Assembly: GCA_031555145.1 (NCBI GenBank)
Contig: JAVBUR010000042.1
Span: 1 to 28,467 of the forward strand
Length of the DNA stretch: 28,467 nt
DNA from: JAJDIA01 sp031555145
GTDB lineage: Bacteria; Bacteroidota; Bacteroidia; Bacteroidales; Tannerellaceae
Reading direction: 5' to 3'
The notes under the pieces are model-generated. The model had not been told where the DNA came from and ran no database searches. It saw nothing but the letters and a program-made list of their open reading frames with translations. Below, one piece after another: positions 6,974 through 14,951 of the stretch. How positions within the stretch are numbered: position 1 is the first letter of the stretch; every line of letters starts with the position of its first letter. Both the position numbers and the translations under genes were made by a program.

Positions 6974-7477
6974 TTATTTCTTATTATCTTTCTGTTGTTC
7001 ATTCTTCCGGCCTTCTCCCCGACCTCTGTCGTCTTCGTTCCTCATAAAATACCGGGCGAACTTAAATTCCGCTTCCCTGTATTTGTAGAGCTTTGCCGGA
7101 GGAAGTATTTTCTTAAACTGAGAATAATACTCTTTCTCCAATTCTGCTTCTTTGATACCGACTTCCAAACATTCGTCTATCGTCTTCAGATACTCGGCAT
7201 CTGTTATACTGTTCTTTCGCTTATCCAATTCCCGTGAGAGTTTGCGGCAGTCATTGCCGACTTCGAATTTCTTTTGACGTAATTCGTTACACAGAGGAAT
7301 GAATAAAGCCGCTTCTTCCGGTGTCAGCCCCATCTCAGATGTGATAAACGCGTTTCGCTTGGCGATAAACGCTTCTCTATCAAACGTCCGCCCCGGATTA
7401 TTATTATTCTGAGCGGACAAGGACACGGGTAATAAAACCGAAATCGCTACAAATGTAACTAAAAATATTCTACTCAT
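6974..7477 (-). CDS. Periplasmic LTPEEA-type protein (Spy/CpxP-like role suggested)
   Basis: The 167-residue product has a cleavable signal peptide (MSRIFLVTFVAISVLLPVSLSAQ), so it should be periplasmic. The mature part is strongly helical and charged, with MGLTPEEAALFIPLCNELRQKKFE at about residues 49-72. LTxEEAxxF is reminiscent of the repeated LTxxQ motifs of Spy/CpxP stress chaperones, but I cannot claim homology. The tail is highly basic and hydrophilic (RGRGEGRKNEQQKDNKK). It is the last of three genes behind an ECF sigma factor and an anti-sigma-like protein, spaced 48 bp from the latter, which suggests an envelope-stress output or a sensor. Function is inference from context. Confidence 0.75.
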   Translation of the reverse strand: MSRIFLVTFVAISVLLPVSLSAQNNNNPGRTFDREAFIAKRNAFITSEMGLTPEEAALFIPLCNELRQKKFEVGNDCRKLSRELDKRKNSITDAEYLKTIDECLEVGIKEAELEKEYYSQFKKILPPAKLYKYREAEFKFARYFMRNEDDRGRGEGRKNEQQKDNKK

Positions 7478-7525
7478 ACAAGTTTTTATTACAAATAAAA
7501 CTGAAAAACCTTTTTTATTTACATT

Positions 7526-7933
7526 TTAATCTACCTTAGCCAGCTCTTCATCCAGTATGTAACTGGCATATTGCGACTCGATATAATCGAGATACTCCGC
7601 ATCTTCTTCCGACAATGCGTCAGAAGTGGAGAATGCTGACACGTCTGCTACATTCTCAGTACGTACGAGCAGCGAGTCCATACGGCTCCCGCCTTCGTCC
7701 GACTTATTGAAGCCGATGATCACATCAAAAAACAGCCCTAACCCGGCGAATACAGCAGCCAGATACAGCCATGGGCGCATCCGTTCTGTCATTGAAACCT
7801 GCCGGGCTTCGGCCTTAGGTTTTTCAGGAAGCTGACTCATAATCTGCGAAGTGAGTCCCTCCATATATCCTTCAGGCATCCGGAAAGGGCTCTGCCCTTT
7901 CATTTGCTCCAGATTTGTTTGCTTTTTTTCCAT
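7526..7933 (-). CDS. Anti-sigma-factor-like single-pass membrane protein
   Basis: The 135-residue protein has a cytosolic N-terminal part of about 52 residues containing PFRMPEGYMEGL, a motif common in Bacteroidota proteins encoded next to ECF sigma factors. One transmembrane helix follows (PWLYLAAVFAGLGLFFDVIIGF, about 54-75), and then an acidic periplasmic tail (EEDAEYLDYIESQYASYILDEELAKVD). There is no HxxxCxxC zinc anti-sigma signature. It starts 46 bp after the sigma-factor stop on the same strand. It most likely sequesters that sigma factor at the membrane and responds to an envelope signal. The role rests on architecture and position. Confidence 0.72.
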   Translation of the reverse strand: MEKKQTNLEQMKGQSPFRMPEGYMEGLTSQIMSQLPEKPKAEARQVSMTERMRPWLYLAAVFAGLGLFFDVIIGFNKSDEGGSRMDSLLVRTENVADVSAFSTSDALSEEDAEYLDYIESQYASYILDEELAKVD

Positions 7934-7979
7934 ACCTTATCGCGTTAACGATTGTTTGACTATAGCCGTGCTAAAAGGT

Positions 7980-8531
7980 TTAAATATCTTTTGTTAAAAA
8001 TTCCTCGACCTTTTTGGTCGCATGATGATAAGAGGCTTTCAGGGCTCCGACGGAAGTCCCGAGGATATCCGACATCTCTTCGTATTTCATCTCATCAAAA
8101 TATTTCATATTGAAAACCAGGCGTTGTTTTTCAGGCAATGTCAAGATGGCGGCCTGCAGTTTCAGTTGGGCTTCGTCTCCGTCAAAGTAGTCATCACCTT
8201 TGAGTCGTTCCAGCAGGAAAACGTCAGCATCGTCCATGGAAACATTGTTTTGGGTCCGTTGGCGGTTCAAGAATGTGATACATTCGTTAATAGCAATCTT
8301 ATGAAGCCAGGTTGAAAGTTTGGCTTCGCCCCTGAAATAATCGATATTTGTCCATGCTTTCATGAACGTATTCTGCAACAGGTCGTTTGCATCATCATGG
8401 CATAAAACCATTTTACGAATCTGCCAATATAGTTTCTCCCCATAGACACCAACCACGACAGAAAAGGCATCTCTTTGCCTGTCCGGGTCGCGCAATAGGG
8501 AAACTAACTCATCTTCTGTGTACGGTTGCAT
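7980..8531 (-). CDS. ECF-type RNA polymerase sigma factor
   Basis: This 183-residue sigma-70 family protein has only regions 2 and 4. Region 2 covers about residues 25-90 and includes the DDANDLLQNTFMKAW segment and the FRGEAKLSTWLHKIAINECITFLNR stretch that contacts the -10 element. Region 4 lies at about 130-180 with LPEKQRLVFNMKYFDEMKYEEMSDILG followed by the recognition helix SVGALKASYHHATKKVEEFL. It leads a cassette with an anti-sigma-like membrane protein and a periplasmic protein, an arrangement typical of envelope-stress control. The gap to mazG upstream is 73 bp, so it may have its own, possibly autoregulated, promoter. The gene is not close enough to a named family for a symbol. Confidence 0.93.
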   Translation of the reverse strand: MQPYTEDELVSLLRDPDRQRDAFSVVVGVYGEKLYWQIRKMVLCHDDANDLLQNTFMKAWTNIDYFRGEAKLSTWLHKIAINECITFLNRQRTQNNVSMDDADVFLLERLKGDDYFDGDEAQLKLQAAILTLPEKQRLVFNMKYFDEMKYEEMSDILGTSVGALKASYHHATKKVEEFLTKDI

Positions 8532-8604
8532 GTTTCAGATTTTGCGTAAAAATAGAAAAAACCTTCCGATTATCACCCTTTCACACACTTAAATATACCA
8601 AAAG

Positions 8605-9390
8605 TTACTTTTCGGCTGCTTTGGCCTCATTCCATATCCGGTCCATTTCCTCCAGCGACATTTCTTTCAAAGCACGGTTTTCACGGCGGGCATAGGCTTC
8701 GAGATAGTTGAAACGATGAATAAATTTGCGATTCGTACGTTCCAGGGCATTGTCCGGGTTGATCTTATACAGGCGGGCGGCATTGATAAGGCTGAAGAAC
8801 AGGTCACCAAATTCGTCCTCCATCTTGTCGGCGTCCATATGGTCGATTTCGGTCTTCAGCTCGTCGAACTCTTCATGGACCTTATCCCATACCTGCGAGC
8901 GTTCTTCCCAGTCAAAGCCTACATTGCGCGCCTTGTCTTGTATGCGGTGGGCTTTCACGATCGAAGGAAGGGCGGCAGGGACACCTTCGAGGACAGTCTT
9001 GTTTCCGCCTTTTTCTTTCAGTTTGATCTGTTCCCAGCTTTGCTCCACCTGGCCGGCGGTTTCTGCTTCGGCCGTACCAAACACATGCGGGTGCCGGAAG
9101 ATCAGCTTATCGCAGAGGGTATCACACACATCTTTGATATCGAAGACCTGCTTCTCCTCCCCTATCTTGGCATAGAAAGCGATATGCAGGAGCATGTCGC
9201 CCAATTCCTTTTTGATCTCTGTATCATCTTCACGAATGATAGCGTCACACAACTCATACGTTTCCTCAATGGTGTTCGAACGAAGGCTTTCGTTCGTTTG
9301 CTTCCTGTCCCAGGGGCATTTCACACGCAATTCATCCAATATATCAAGTAGGCGGCCAAAAGCCGCCATTTGTTCTTCTCTGTTATGCAT
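8605..9390 (-). CDS. mazG: Nucleoside triphosphate pyrophosphohydrolase MazG
   Basis: MazG hydrolyses nucleoside triphosphates to monophosphates and pyrophosphate, cleaning the nucleotide pool. The protein is 261 residues with tandem all-alpha MazG domains. The N-terminal one has CPWDRKQT, then the metal-binding EExxE/ExxD pattern (NTIEETYELCDAI and KKELGDMLLH). The second repeats the pattern in the C-terminal half (VHEEFDELKTEI and EDEFGDLFFSLIN). I chose the ATG at 9388-9390; a TTG one codon upstream (9391-9393) is possible but unlikely. It begins 6 bp after the dsbD stop, so the two genes are probably one transcript. Confidence 0.95.
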   Translation of the reverse strand: MHNREEQMAAFGRLLDILDELRVKCPWDRKQTNESLRSNTIEETYELCDAIIREDDTEIKKELGDMLLHIAFYAKIGEEKQVFDIKDVCDTLCDKLIFRHPHVFGTAEAETAGQVEQSWEQIKLKEKGGNKTVLEGVPAALPSIVKAHRIQDKARNVGFDWEERSQVWDKVHEEFDELKTEIDHMDADKMEDEFGDLFFSLINAARLYKINPDNALERTNRKFIHRFNYLEAYARRENRALKEMSLEEMDRIWNEAKAAEK

Positions 9391-9396
9391 CAATAA

Positions 9397-11463
9397 TCAG
9401 TCTTTACTTTTATATCGTTTCAATCCGTTCTGCAGGAAGTCCACATACTTGTCCACATCTTCGTTATAGGCATAAGACGGGGCTAAGGGCATGCCATCGT
9501 TATCGAGCAACACATAGAATGGCTGGGCGTTTGCACCGAATTTGCTACGTTGGAGGTAACTCCATTTATCACCTATAGTCTTTAACTTACGGGTACGACC
9601 ATACTCTTCTATCTCAATCGTTTCGGGCAAACGGGTTTTATCGTCTACGAAGAGGGTGATCAGTACATAATCGTTCTCAAGTAGTTGCTTCACTTTCGGA
9701 TCTGTCCACACAGCGTTTTCCATCTTCCGGCAGTTCACACAACCGAAGCCGGAGAAGTCGATCATAACTGGTTTGTTATGCAGTTTGGCATAGGCCATAC
9801 CGGCTTCATAGTCGTCGGACTTGGCATGCACTTCGTCTTCATACAAGTTGAAGTCCTGCGTATACAAGGGGGGGGCAAACGCACTGATCGATTTCAGCGG
9901 AGCACCCCACAGGCCGGGAAGCATATACAGTACAAATGCAAAGGGTACGATCGCCAGAAAGAGGCGGGTGACCGACACATGCGTCAACTCGCTGTCATGA
10001 CGGAAGCGAATCTTACCCAGCAGGTAGAAACCAAGCATCGCAAAGATCACCATCCACAATACCAGGAATACTTCCCGGTCAAGGATGCGCCAGCCGTAGG
10101 CCAGGTCGGCCACGGAAAGGAACTTCAAAGCCAAGGCCAGTTCGAGGAAACCGAGCACCACCTTTACGGAGTTCAGCCAGCCGCCCGACTTGGGCATATT
10201 CTGCAGCATATTGGGGAAGACGGCAAAGAAACCAAACGGAATAGCCAACGCCAAGGCAAAGCCAAACATCCCGATAGCCGGGCCGAACAACGAACCCATG
10301 GCAGCCGCCTGCACCAACAACGTCCCGATAATCGGGCCGGTACAGGAGAACGACACCAACACCAACGTGAAGGCCATAAAGAAAATGCTTAGCATACCCG
10401 ACGTGGAGTCGGCCTTACTATCCAGCTTATTCGTCCATGAGGCCGGCAGTACAATCTCAAACGCTCCGAAGAACGAAATCGCAAACAGCACCAGCAACGC
10501 ACAGAAGAGCAGATTGAATACCGCATTCGTAGAAAGGTCGTTCAGCGCACTGGCACCGAATACACCGGTGATCAGCAATCCCATCGCCAGGTAAATCACA
10601 ATGATAGAGAAGCCATAGATCAACGCATCCTGTATCGCTTTGCGGCGGCTCTTGGTCCGTTTGAGGAAGAAGCTGACTGTCATCGGAATCATCGGCCATA
10701 CACAGGGGGTGAGCAGCGCGATCAACCCGCCCAGGAATCCAGCCAGGAAGATATACAACCAAGAATGGTCGGCGGCCGAAACAATACTGTCGCCAAAGGC
10801 TTTCAGTTCGCCCACTACCGGTTTCCATAAAGAGGGATTGCGGCTTAATGCCGCAGGCACATCGGAAGAAGTGGCTGTTGCCGATGCTTCGTCCATGGAT
10901 ACGACTTCCTGTTCCACCGCTACGCCTTCTTCAACAGTATCACCGTCGGCCGCCTGCGTAGAAGAATCGGAGACCGCTTCGCTTCCTGCCGGTGCAGCGT
11001 CCATCCGGATATGTTTCTTTTCAAACGAAAACTCTACACGGTCGGGAGGCAGACAAGTTTCATCGTTACAGGCCATGAATTCGAGTTCACCCGCCAGTTT
11101 GAATTTAGCAGGATCAGTAACCTTGAACGGCTGTGTAAACGATACCGTACCGCCATACCACCGTAGTTCCATCGAGAACAGTTCATCATACACTGTAGTC
11201 GGTTGTTTAGACGCCACCGGCTTACCGATCAGTTCGGCGCCGCTCAGGGTCTCAAATGTAAACGAAGTCGAAACCGGCCCTCCTGAGGGGAGGCCCATGT
11301 CATACAGGTGCCAACCCGACTGGGCAGTGGCGGTGAACACAATCGCTTTTTCGGGAGTCCCCGGATCTTCAAGCTGGACCTTCCATTTGACCGGGGTCAG
11401 TATCTGCGCCTGCGAAAGGAGCGCAACGCACAGTAGTGCAAGTATTGTCGAAAGTTTCTTCAT
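9397..11463 (-). CDS. dsbD: Thiol:disulfide interchange protein, DsbD family
   Basis: DsbD carries electrons from cytosolic thioredoxin across the inner membrane to periplasmic thiol proteins. The 688-residue protein has all three modules. A signal peptide (to about residue 20) is followed by an N-terminal periplasmic domain with the pair C132/C137 (ACNDETC). An acidic low-complexity linker (about 155-205) comes next. The membrane domain of about eight helices (235-515) has C254 (LTPCVWP) and C374 (SFSCTGP). A C-terminal thioredoxin domain has CVNC at 575-578 and a likely cis-Pro (NAQPFYV). All six redox cysteines of the relay are therefore present. It lies between an RluA-type synthase and mazG on the same strand. 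Confidence 0.95.
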   Translation of the reverse strand: MKKLSTILALLCVALLSQAQILTPVKWKVQLEDPGTPEKAIVFTATAQSGWHLYDMGLPSGGPVSTSFTFETLSGAELIGKPVASKQPTTVYDELFSMELRWYGGTVSFTQPFKVTDPAKFKLAGELEFMACNDETCLPPDRVEFSFEKKHIRMDAAPAGSEAVSDSSTQAADGDTVEEGVAVEQEVVSMDEASATATSSDVPAALSRNPSLWKPVVGELKAFGDSIVSAADHSWLYIFLAGFLGGLIALLTPCVWPMIPMTVSFFLKRTKSRRKAIQDALIYGFSIIVIYLAMGLLITGVFGASALNDLSTNAVFNLLFCALLVLFAISFFGAFEIVLPASWTNKLDSKADSTSGMLSIFFMAFTLVLVSFSCTGPIIGTLLVQAAAMGSLFGPAIGMFGFALALAIPFGFFAVFPNMLQNMPKSGGWLNSVKVVLGFLELALALKFLSVADLAYGWRILDREVFLVLWMVIFAMLGFYLLGKIRFRHDSELTHVSVTRLFLAIVPFAFVLYMLPGLWGAPLKSISAFAPPLYTQDFNLYEDEVHAKSDDYEAGMAYAKLHNKPVMIDFSGFGCVNCRKMENAVWTDPKVKQLLENDYVLITLFVDDKTRLPETIEIEEYGRTRKLKTIGDKWSYLQRSKFGANAQPFYVLLDNDGMPLAPSYAYNEDVDKYVDFLQNGLKRYKSKD

Positions 11464-11507
11464 TGGGATGATCTATTCGCTTATTGTATTTATATGTATA
11501 GCAACGC

Positions 11508-12416
11508 TTATTTTGCCAAGGAGGCAAATGTAGTAGGCACCTGTGTCTCAAAACGCATATGTTCGCCCGAAACCGGATGGATAAAGTATAACTTACGAGC
11601 ATGCAACATCAACCGGCCGGCCGGATTAGTCGTCGCACCGTATTTAGGATCACCGGCAATCGGATGACCAATCTCGCTCATCTGTGCACGGATCTGGTTC
11701 TTGCGGCCGGTCTCCAGCGACAGTTCAAGCAACGAATAACGTCCATTGCTGCCTAATGTCCGGTAACGGGTGACGGCTTCCTTACCGCCTTCAGCCACCA
11801 CATATACCTGCATCCCGGCATTCTCGGCCAGGTTGGAGACGACCAGGTCGGTTTCTTTTTCCGGCTTTCCTTCCACCACAGCCACATAGATACGTTCGGT
11901 GATCATCCGGCTCCAATCCGACTGTAATTTTTCCTGCACACCCCGGTTACGGGCAAACATCATCAAGCCGGATGTTTCCCGGTCTAAGCGGTGGAGGATA
12001 AATATTTTGTTCCGCGGATTTTCTTTCTTCACATATTCGCTCAATAGATGATAGGCGGTACGTTCTTTTACTTTGGCGTTAGCCACAGAGAGCAATCCTT
12101 CCCGTTTGTTCACCACGATCAGGTCATCGTCTTCCCATACAATATGTAATAGAGGATGACTAAATTCCACCTTTCCCCGTTCATAGCTGATGGTGACGAT
12201 ATCATTCGGTTCGAGCGACATATCAAACTGGCTGGTCACTTTCCCATTCACCGATATCTGCCCGTGGGCTAACAGGGCTTTGGCCGAACTGCGGCTTTGT
12301 TCTTTCAGCAATTCAACCAGGAAAGTGAGCAGGACGGTCTTTTCCTGTACCGTGACTTTTCGTCCACGAGGCGCCCGCTGGGGGGCACGACCTTTATATG
12401 GGGTTCGTTTTACCAT
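11508..12416 (-). CDS. RluA-family RNA pseudouridine synthase with S4 domain
   Basis: The enzyme isomerises uridine to pseudouridine in rRNA or tRNA. After a basic N-terminal tail (TPYKGRAPQRAPRGRK) there is an S4 RNA-binding domain (about residues 30-85; LLAHGQISVNGKVTSQFD) and then the catalytic domain, with VVNKREGLLSV and the family signature HRLDRETSG at about 142-150, whose second Asp is the nucleophile. The end has GRKNQIRAQMSEIGHPIAGDPKYG, also conserved. At 302 residues it is ordinary for the family. RluC, RluD and related types cannot be separated from sequence alone, so no symbol is given. It leads the minus-strand run into dsbD (44-bp gap). Confidence 0.94.
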   Translation of the reverse strand: MVKRTPYKGRAPQRAPRGRKVTVQEKTVLLTFLVELLKEQSRSSAKALLAHGQISVNGKVTSQFDMSLEPNDIVTISYERGKVEFSHPLLHIVWEDDDLIVVNKREGLLSVANAKVKERTAYHLLSEYVKKENPRNKIFILHRLDRETSGLMMFARNRGVQEKLQSDWSRMITERIYVAVVEGKPEKETDLVVSNLAENAGMQVYVVAEGGKEAVTRYRTLGSNGRYSLLELSLETGRKNQIRAQMSEIGHPIAGDPKYGATTNPAGRLMLHARKLYFIHPVSGEHMRFETQVPTTFASLAK

Positions 12417-12766
12417 TATTCGCGTTTATAAATATTGTATGCAAAGATACAGGCATTTAAGCAACAGCGCAACAAAAGCAGCACCCGCTAACATTTTTTT
12501 TATCATCTCATAGTCAGAAAACAATCTACAGAATAGCTATTTGCACGATTTTTCGCGCTAAAACGTTGTATATTAAAAATAAATATCTTCCTTTGTAGCG
12601 TGAAAGGCGTTATACCTTGAACGTACATAACATGATTTTTTTATTTCTTCAGTCACTTGTCGATTTCTTTTCTTCAATTACTCGTCGAATTAACTTCTCA
12701 CTGTTACGAAATTCCGGTTGATTACTTTCATCAAAGTAACACTTTTATTTTTTTAATTTCTTTTTT
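12417..12766 (+). promoter_or_regulatory. Long AT-rich leader and promoter region of the RRM gene
   Basis: This 350-bp gap separates the divergent pseudouridine synthase and RRM genes. A plausible promoter is TTG at 12566-12568 with TTCCTTTG at 12588-12595, which would give a leader of about 160-170 nt. Within it are two imperfect 20-nt direct repeats (12647-12666 and 12672-12691, 16 of 20 identical, 25-nt period), pyrimidine-rich runs, and a perfect 7-bp hairpin TTACTTT-CATC-AAAGTAA at 12722-12739, followed by a T-rich stretch up to the ATG. No other gene is seen. Confidence 0.5.
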
Positions 12767-13012
12767 ATGAACATTTACATTGGCAACCTGAACTATCGTG
12801 TTCGGGAAGATGACTTGAAACAGGTAATGGAAGAGTACGGAATCGTTGACTCCGTAAAAATTGTGAAAGACCGCGAAACTGGTCGCTCAAAAGGTTTTGC
12901 ATTTGTTGAAATGCCGAACGACTCAGACGCAAAAAGAGCAATCGAGGAACTCAACGAAGCTGAATACGAAGGTCGTCAGATGGTAGTTAAAGAAGCCAGA
13001 CCGAGAATGTAA
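12767..13012 (+). CDS. Single-RRM RNA-binding protein
   Basis: The 81-residue protein is one RNA recognition motif and little else. RNP2 is IYIGNL at residues 3-8 and RNP1 is KGFAFVEM at residues 42-49, both with the aromatic positions that stack on RNA bases. Loop 3 contains DRETGRSKGF, typical of bacterial glycine-poor RRM proteins found in Bacteroidota and cyanobacteria. The C-terminus is short and basic (KEARPRM). It probably binds single-stranded RNA and may act post-transcriptionally. It has a long leader with repeats and its own strong terminator, so it is monocistronic, and its own leader is a natural candidate target. Confidence 0.93.
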   Translation: MNIYIGNLNYRVREDDLKQVMEEYGIVDSVKIVKDRETGRSKGFAFVEMPNDSDAKRAIEELNEAEYEGRQMVVKEARPRM

Positions 13013-13035
13013 TCGACTTTCGATCACAAAAAAAC

Positions 13036-13070
13036 AAAAACTTCTGCCTATCTTTGGCAGAAGTTTTTTT
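13036..13070 (+). terminator. Strong terminator of the RRM gene
   Basis: CTTCTGCC (13041-13048), a 7-nt loop and GGCAGAAG (13056-13063) form a perfect stem, flanked by an A-run upstream and seven Ts downstream. The A-run could make it work in both directions. It ends about 10 bp before the next ATG. Confidence 0.9.
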
Positions 13071-13079
13071 GTTTTCACC

Positions 13080-13973
13080 ATGTTCCAATTAAAAGGTTAT
13101 TACACCAATCACTCCGCCTGGACACAATTGTTCCTATTGCTGCTATTGGTCCTCACCGGCGCCATTCTGTCGTCGTTCCTGGGATTAGGCATCTTCTTTT
13201 TATCTCATGGCTATTCGGCCAACATCTTTGAGTATCCGAATATGTTGCGGCTGAACCAATTGCTTTCGGCTACCGGCACATTTGTCCTACCCGCTCTAGG
13301 GATTGCCTGGCTATGCAGTCCGGACGTCAAAGACTATCTTTCGATCCGAAAAATGCCCAACCTGTATATCTTATTCTTAACGATTGCGTGCATGATACTG
13401 CTCTCTCCACTCATCACATTGGCAGATGTATGGAACCAGCAACTGCGATTGCCCGATTTTATGTACCCCATCGAAGAGTGGATGCGTCAGCAGGAGGATG
13501 CGGCGAAAGAACTCACCCAGCTATTCCTGTCGGACAAAAGTATCCCTGTTCTTTGCTTTAACCTGGCTGTCATTGCCATACTGGCCGGCGTTGGAGAAGA
13601 GTTCTTCTTCCGAGGAGCGCTGCAACGTATGCTAGGCAAATGGAGCCCGAACCATCATGTGGTGATCTGGGTGGCGGCCATTCTATTTAGCGCTTTTCAT
13701 ATCCAGTTTTACGGATTTATTCCCCGGATGCTCCTGGGGGCATTCTTTGGATACCTGTTGTATTGGAGTGGGAATATATGGGTACCGGTATTCGCCCATA
13801 CGATCAATAATGCCATTGCCGTTATCATTTTATCAAGTGACCGACTGAGCAAAAACACCTATCTCACGGGGGATTTAACACATGAGCAACTATTCCCCTA
13901 CGCAATCGCCGCCCTCATCGCCCTTTTCTTCTTTTGGCAACTATCGAAGGTGTTACGCAGGCAGTTCAAATAG
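13080..13973 (+). CDS. CPBP family intramembrane metalloprotease
   Basis: CPBP proteins (CAAX protease and bacteriocin-processing family, Abi/Rce1-like) are membrane-embedded metalloproteases. The 297-residue protein has about eight hydrophobic segments, starting at residues 16-40. The three family motifs are visible: E173-E174-FFF-R178, H207 in SAFHIQFYG, and H240xxN243 in FAHTINN, which together form the metal site and catalytic glutamate. The substrate is unknown. Its ATG follows the RRM gene terminator by about 10 bp with no room for an obvious promoter, so expression may depend on read-through or on a promoter overlapping the terminator. It converges on lptB with 7 bp between the stops. 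Confidence 0.92.
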   Translation: MFQLKGYYTNHSAWTQLFLLLLLVLTGAILSSFLGLGIFFLSHGYSANIFEYPNMLRLNQLLSATGTFVLPALGIAWLCSPDVKDYLSIRKMPNLYILFLTIACMILLSPLITLADVWNQQLRLPDFMYPIEEWMRQQEDAAKELTQLFLSDKSIPVLCFNLAVIAILAGVGEEFFFRGALQRMLGKWSPNHHVVIWVAAILFSAFHIQFYGFIPRMLLGAFFGYLLYWSGNIWVPVFAHTINNAIAVIILSSDRLSKNTYLTGDLTHEQLFPYAIAALIALFFFWQLSKVLRRQFK

Positions 13974-13980
13974 CGACTGA

Positions 13981-14733
13981 TCAGAAATCTTTTTTTCGCA
14001 AGACAAAGTCCTTACCCAGATATTTTTCACGTACGATCTCGTTCTCGGCCAGTTCTTCGGCTGAGCCCTGGAATAGAACCTTCCCTTCAAACAGCAGGTA
14101 GGCACGGTCGCAAATACTCAATGTCTCGTACACATTGTGGTCGGTAATCAGGATACCGATATTCTTATGTTTTAACTTGGCCACAATACTTTGGATATCC
14201 TGTACAGCAATCGGGTCGACACCGGCAAACGGTTCGTCCAGCATGATGAACTTCGGATTGATGGCCAGGCAACGGGCAATCTCGGCACGGCGGCGCTCCC
14301 CCCCCGACAACTGGTCACCCAGGTTCTTGCGTACCTTCCCCAGTCCGAACTCGGCAATCAGACTTTCCAACTTTTCTTTCTGATATTCTGAGGTAGTATC
14401 GGTCATCTCCAGTACGGCACGGATATTATCTTCTACCGACATTTTCCGGAAAACGGAAGCTTCCTGTGCCAGGTAACCAATGCCATTGCGCGCCCGCTTA
14501 TACACAGGATACTTTGTAATATCCATATCATTGAGGAATATCTTTCCTTCATTCGGCGTGACGAGCCCTACGGCCATATAGAAAGTAGTAGTCTTCCCCG
14601 CCCCATTCGGGCCGAGCAATCCTACGATTTCACCTTGTTTCACATTGATGGAGACATGGTTGACCACTGTACGTGTCCGATATTTTTTTACCAAATCCTC
14701 CGTCCGGAGCATCATTACCTGTTCACCGTCCAT
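13981..14733 (-). CDS. lptB: LPS export ABC transporter ATP-binding protein LptB
   Basis: LptB is the cytosolic ATPase that, with LptF and LptG, extracts lipopolysaccharide from the inner membrane and drives it through the Lpt bridge. The 250-residue protein shows Walker A GPNGAGKT at 41-48, the Q-loop near YLAQEASVFRKM (residues 88-99, a sequence characteristic of LptB), the signature LSGGERRR at 142-149, Walker B FIMLDEP at 162-168, and the switch histidine in LITDHNV. The reading frame starts at 14733, but ATGs at 14715 and 14712 (MMLRTEDL) match the usual start of the family better. LptF/LptG are not in the window. Confidence 0.93.
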   Translation of the reverse strand: MDGEQVMMLRTEDLVKKYRTRTVVNHVSINVKQGEIVGLLGPNGAGKTTTFYMAVGLVTPNEGKIFLNDMDITKYPVYKRARNGIGYLAQEASVFRKMSVEDNIRAVLEMTDTTSEYQKEKLESLIAEFGLGKVRKNLGDQLSGGERRRAEIARCLAINPKFIMLDEPFAGVDPIAVQDIQSIVAKLKHKNIGILITDHNVYETLSICDRAYLLFEGKVLFQGSAEELAENEIVREKYLGKDFVLRKKDF

Positions 14734-14911
14734 ATATCATTCATAGATTTGCTGCAAAGAAACGGAAAAATCAGCTAATAAAGAACATAAACACACTGTG
14801 TTCTCATCAGAATTGCATGATTGACCGCTACAGCACGCCTGAAACACTAAAAAACATTAAATTTAGAGTTAAACAACGAACCTTTAACTCATTGGTTTGT
14901 TCAGCCGCATG

Positions 14912-14919
14912 TAATTTTG
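14912..14919 (+). promoter_or_regulatory. Candidate -7 promoter core of the LruC lipoprotein gene
   Basis: TAATTTTG matches TAnnTTTG and ends 32 bp before the chosen ATG. TTGG at 14892-14895 is a weak -33 candidate with a spacer of 16 bp, shorter than usual. Confidence 0.4.
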
Positions 14920-14951
14920 CTCTCGATTATTCACAGACTAATGTATTATAT

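Noticed and set aside
8716..9351. 211-codon plus-strand open frame
   Set aside because: Antisense to mazG with no recognisable motif.
9391..9393. TTG start of mazG
   Set aside because: The ATG immediately downstream is the normal choice; the difference is one residue.
9685..10392. 235-codon plus-strand open frame rich in His, Gln and Gly
   Set aside because: Antisense to the dsbD membrane domain; the odd composition follows from the codons of the opposite strand.
14673..14951. N-terminal extension of the LruC lipoprotein
   Set aside because: It overlaps lptB on the other strand and would place 93 residues before a clear lipoprotein signal peptide.
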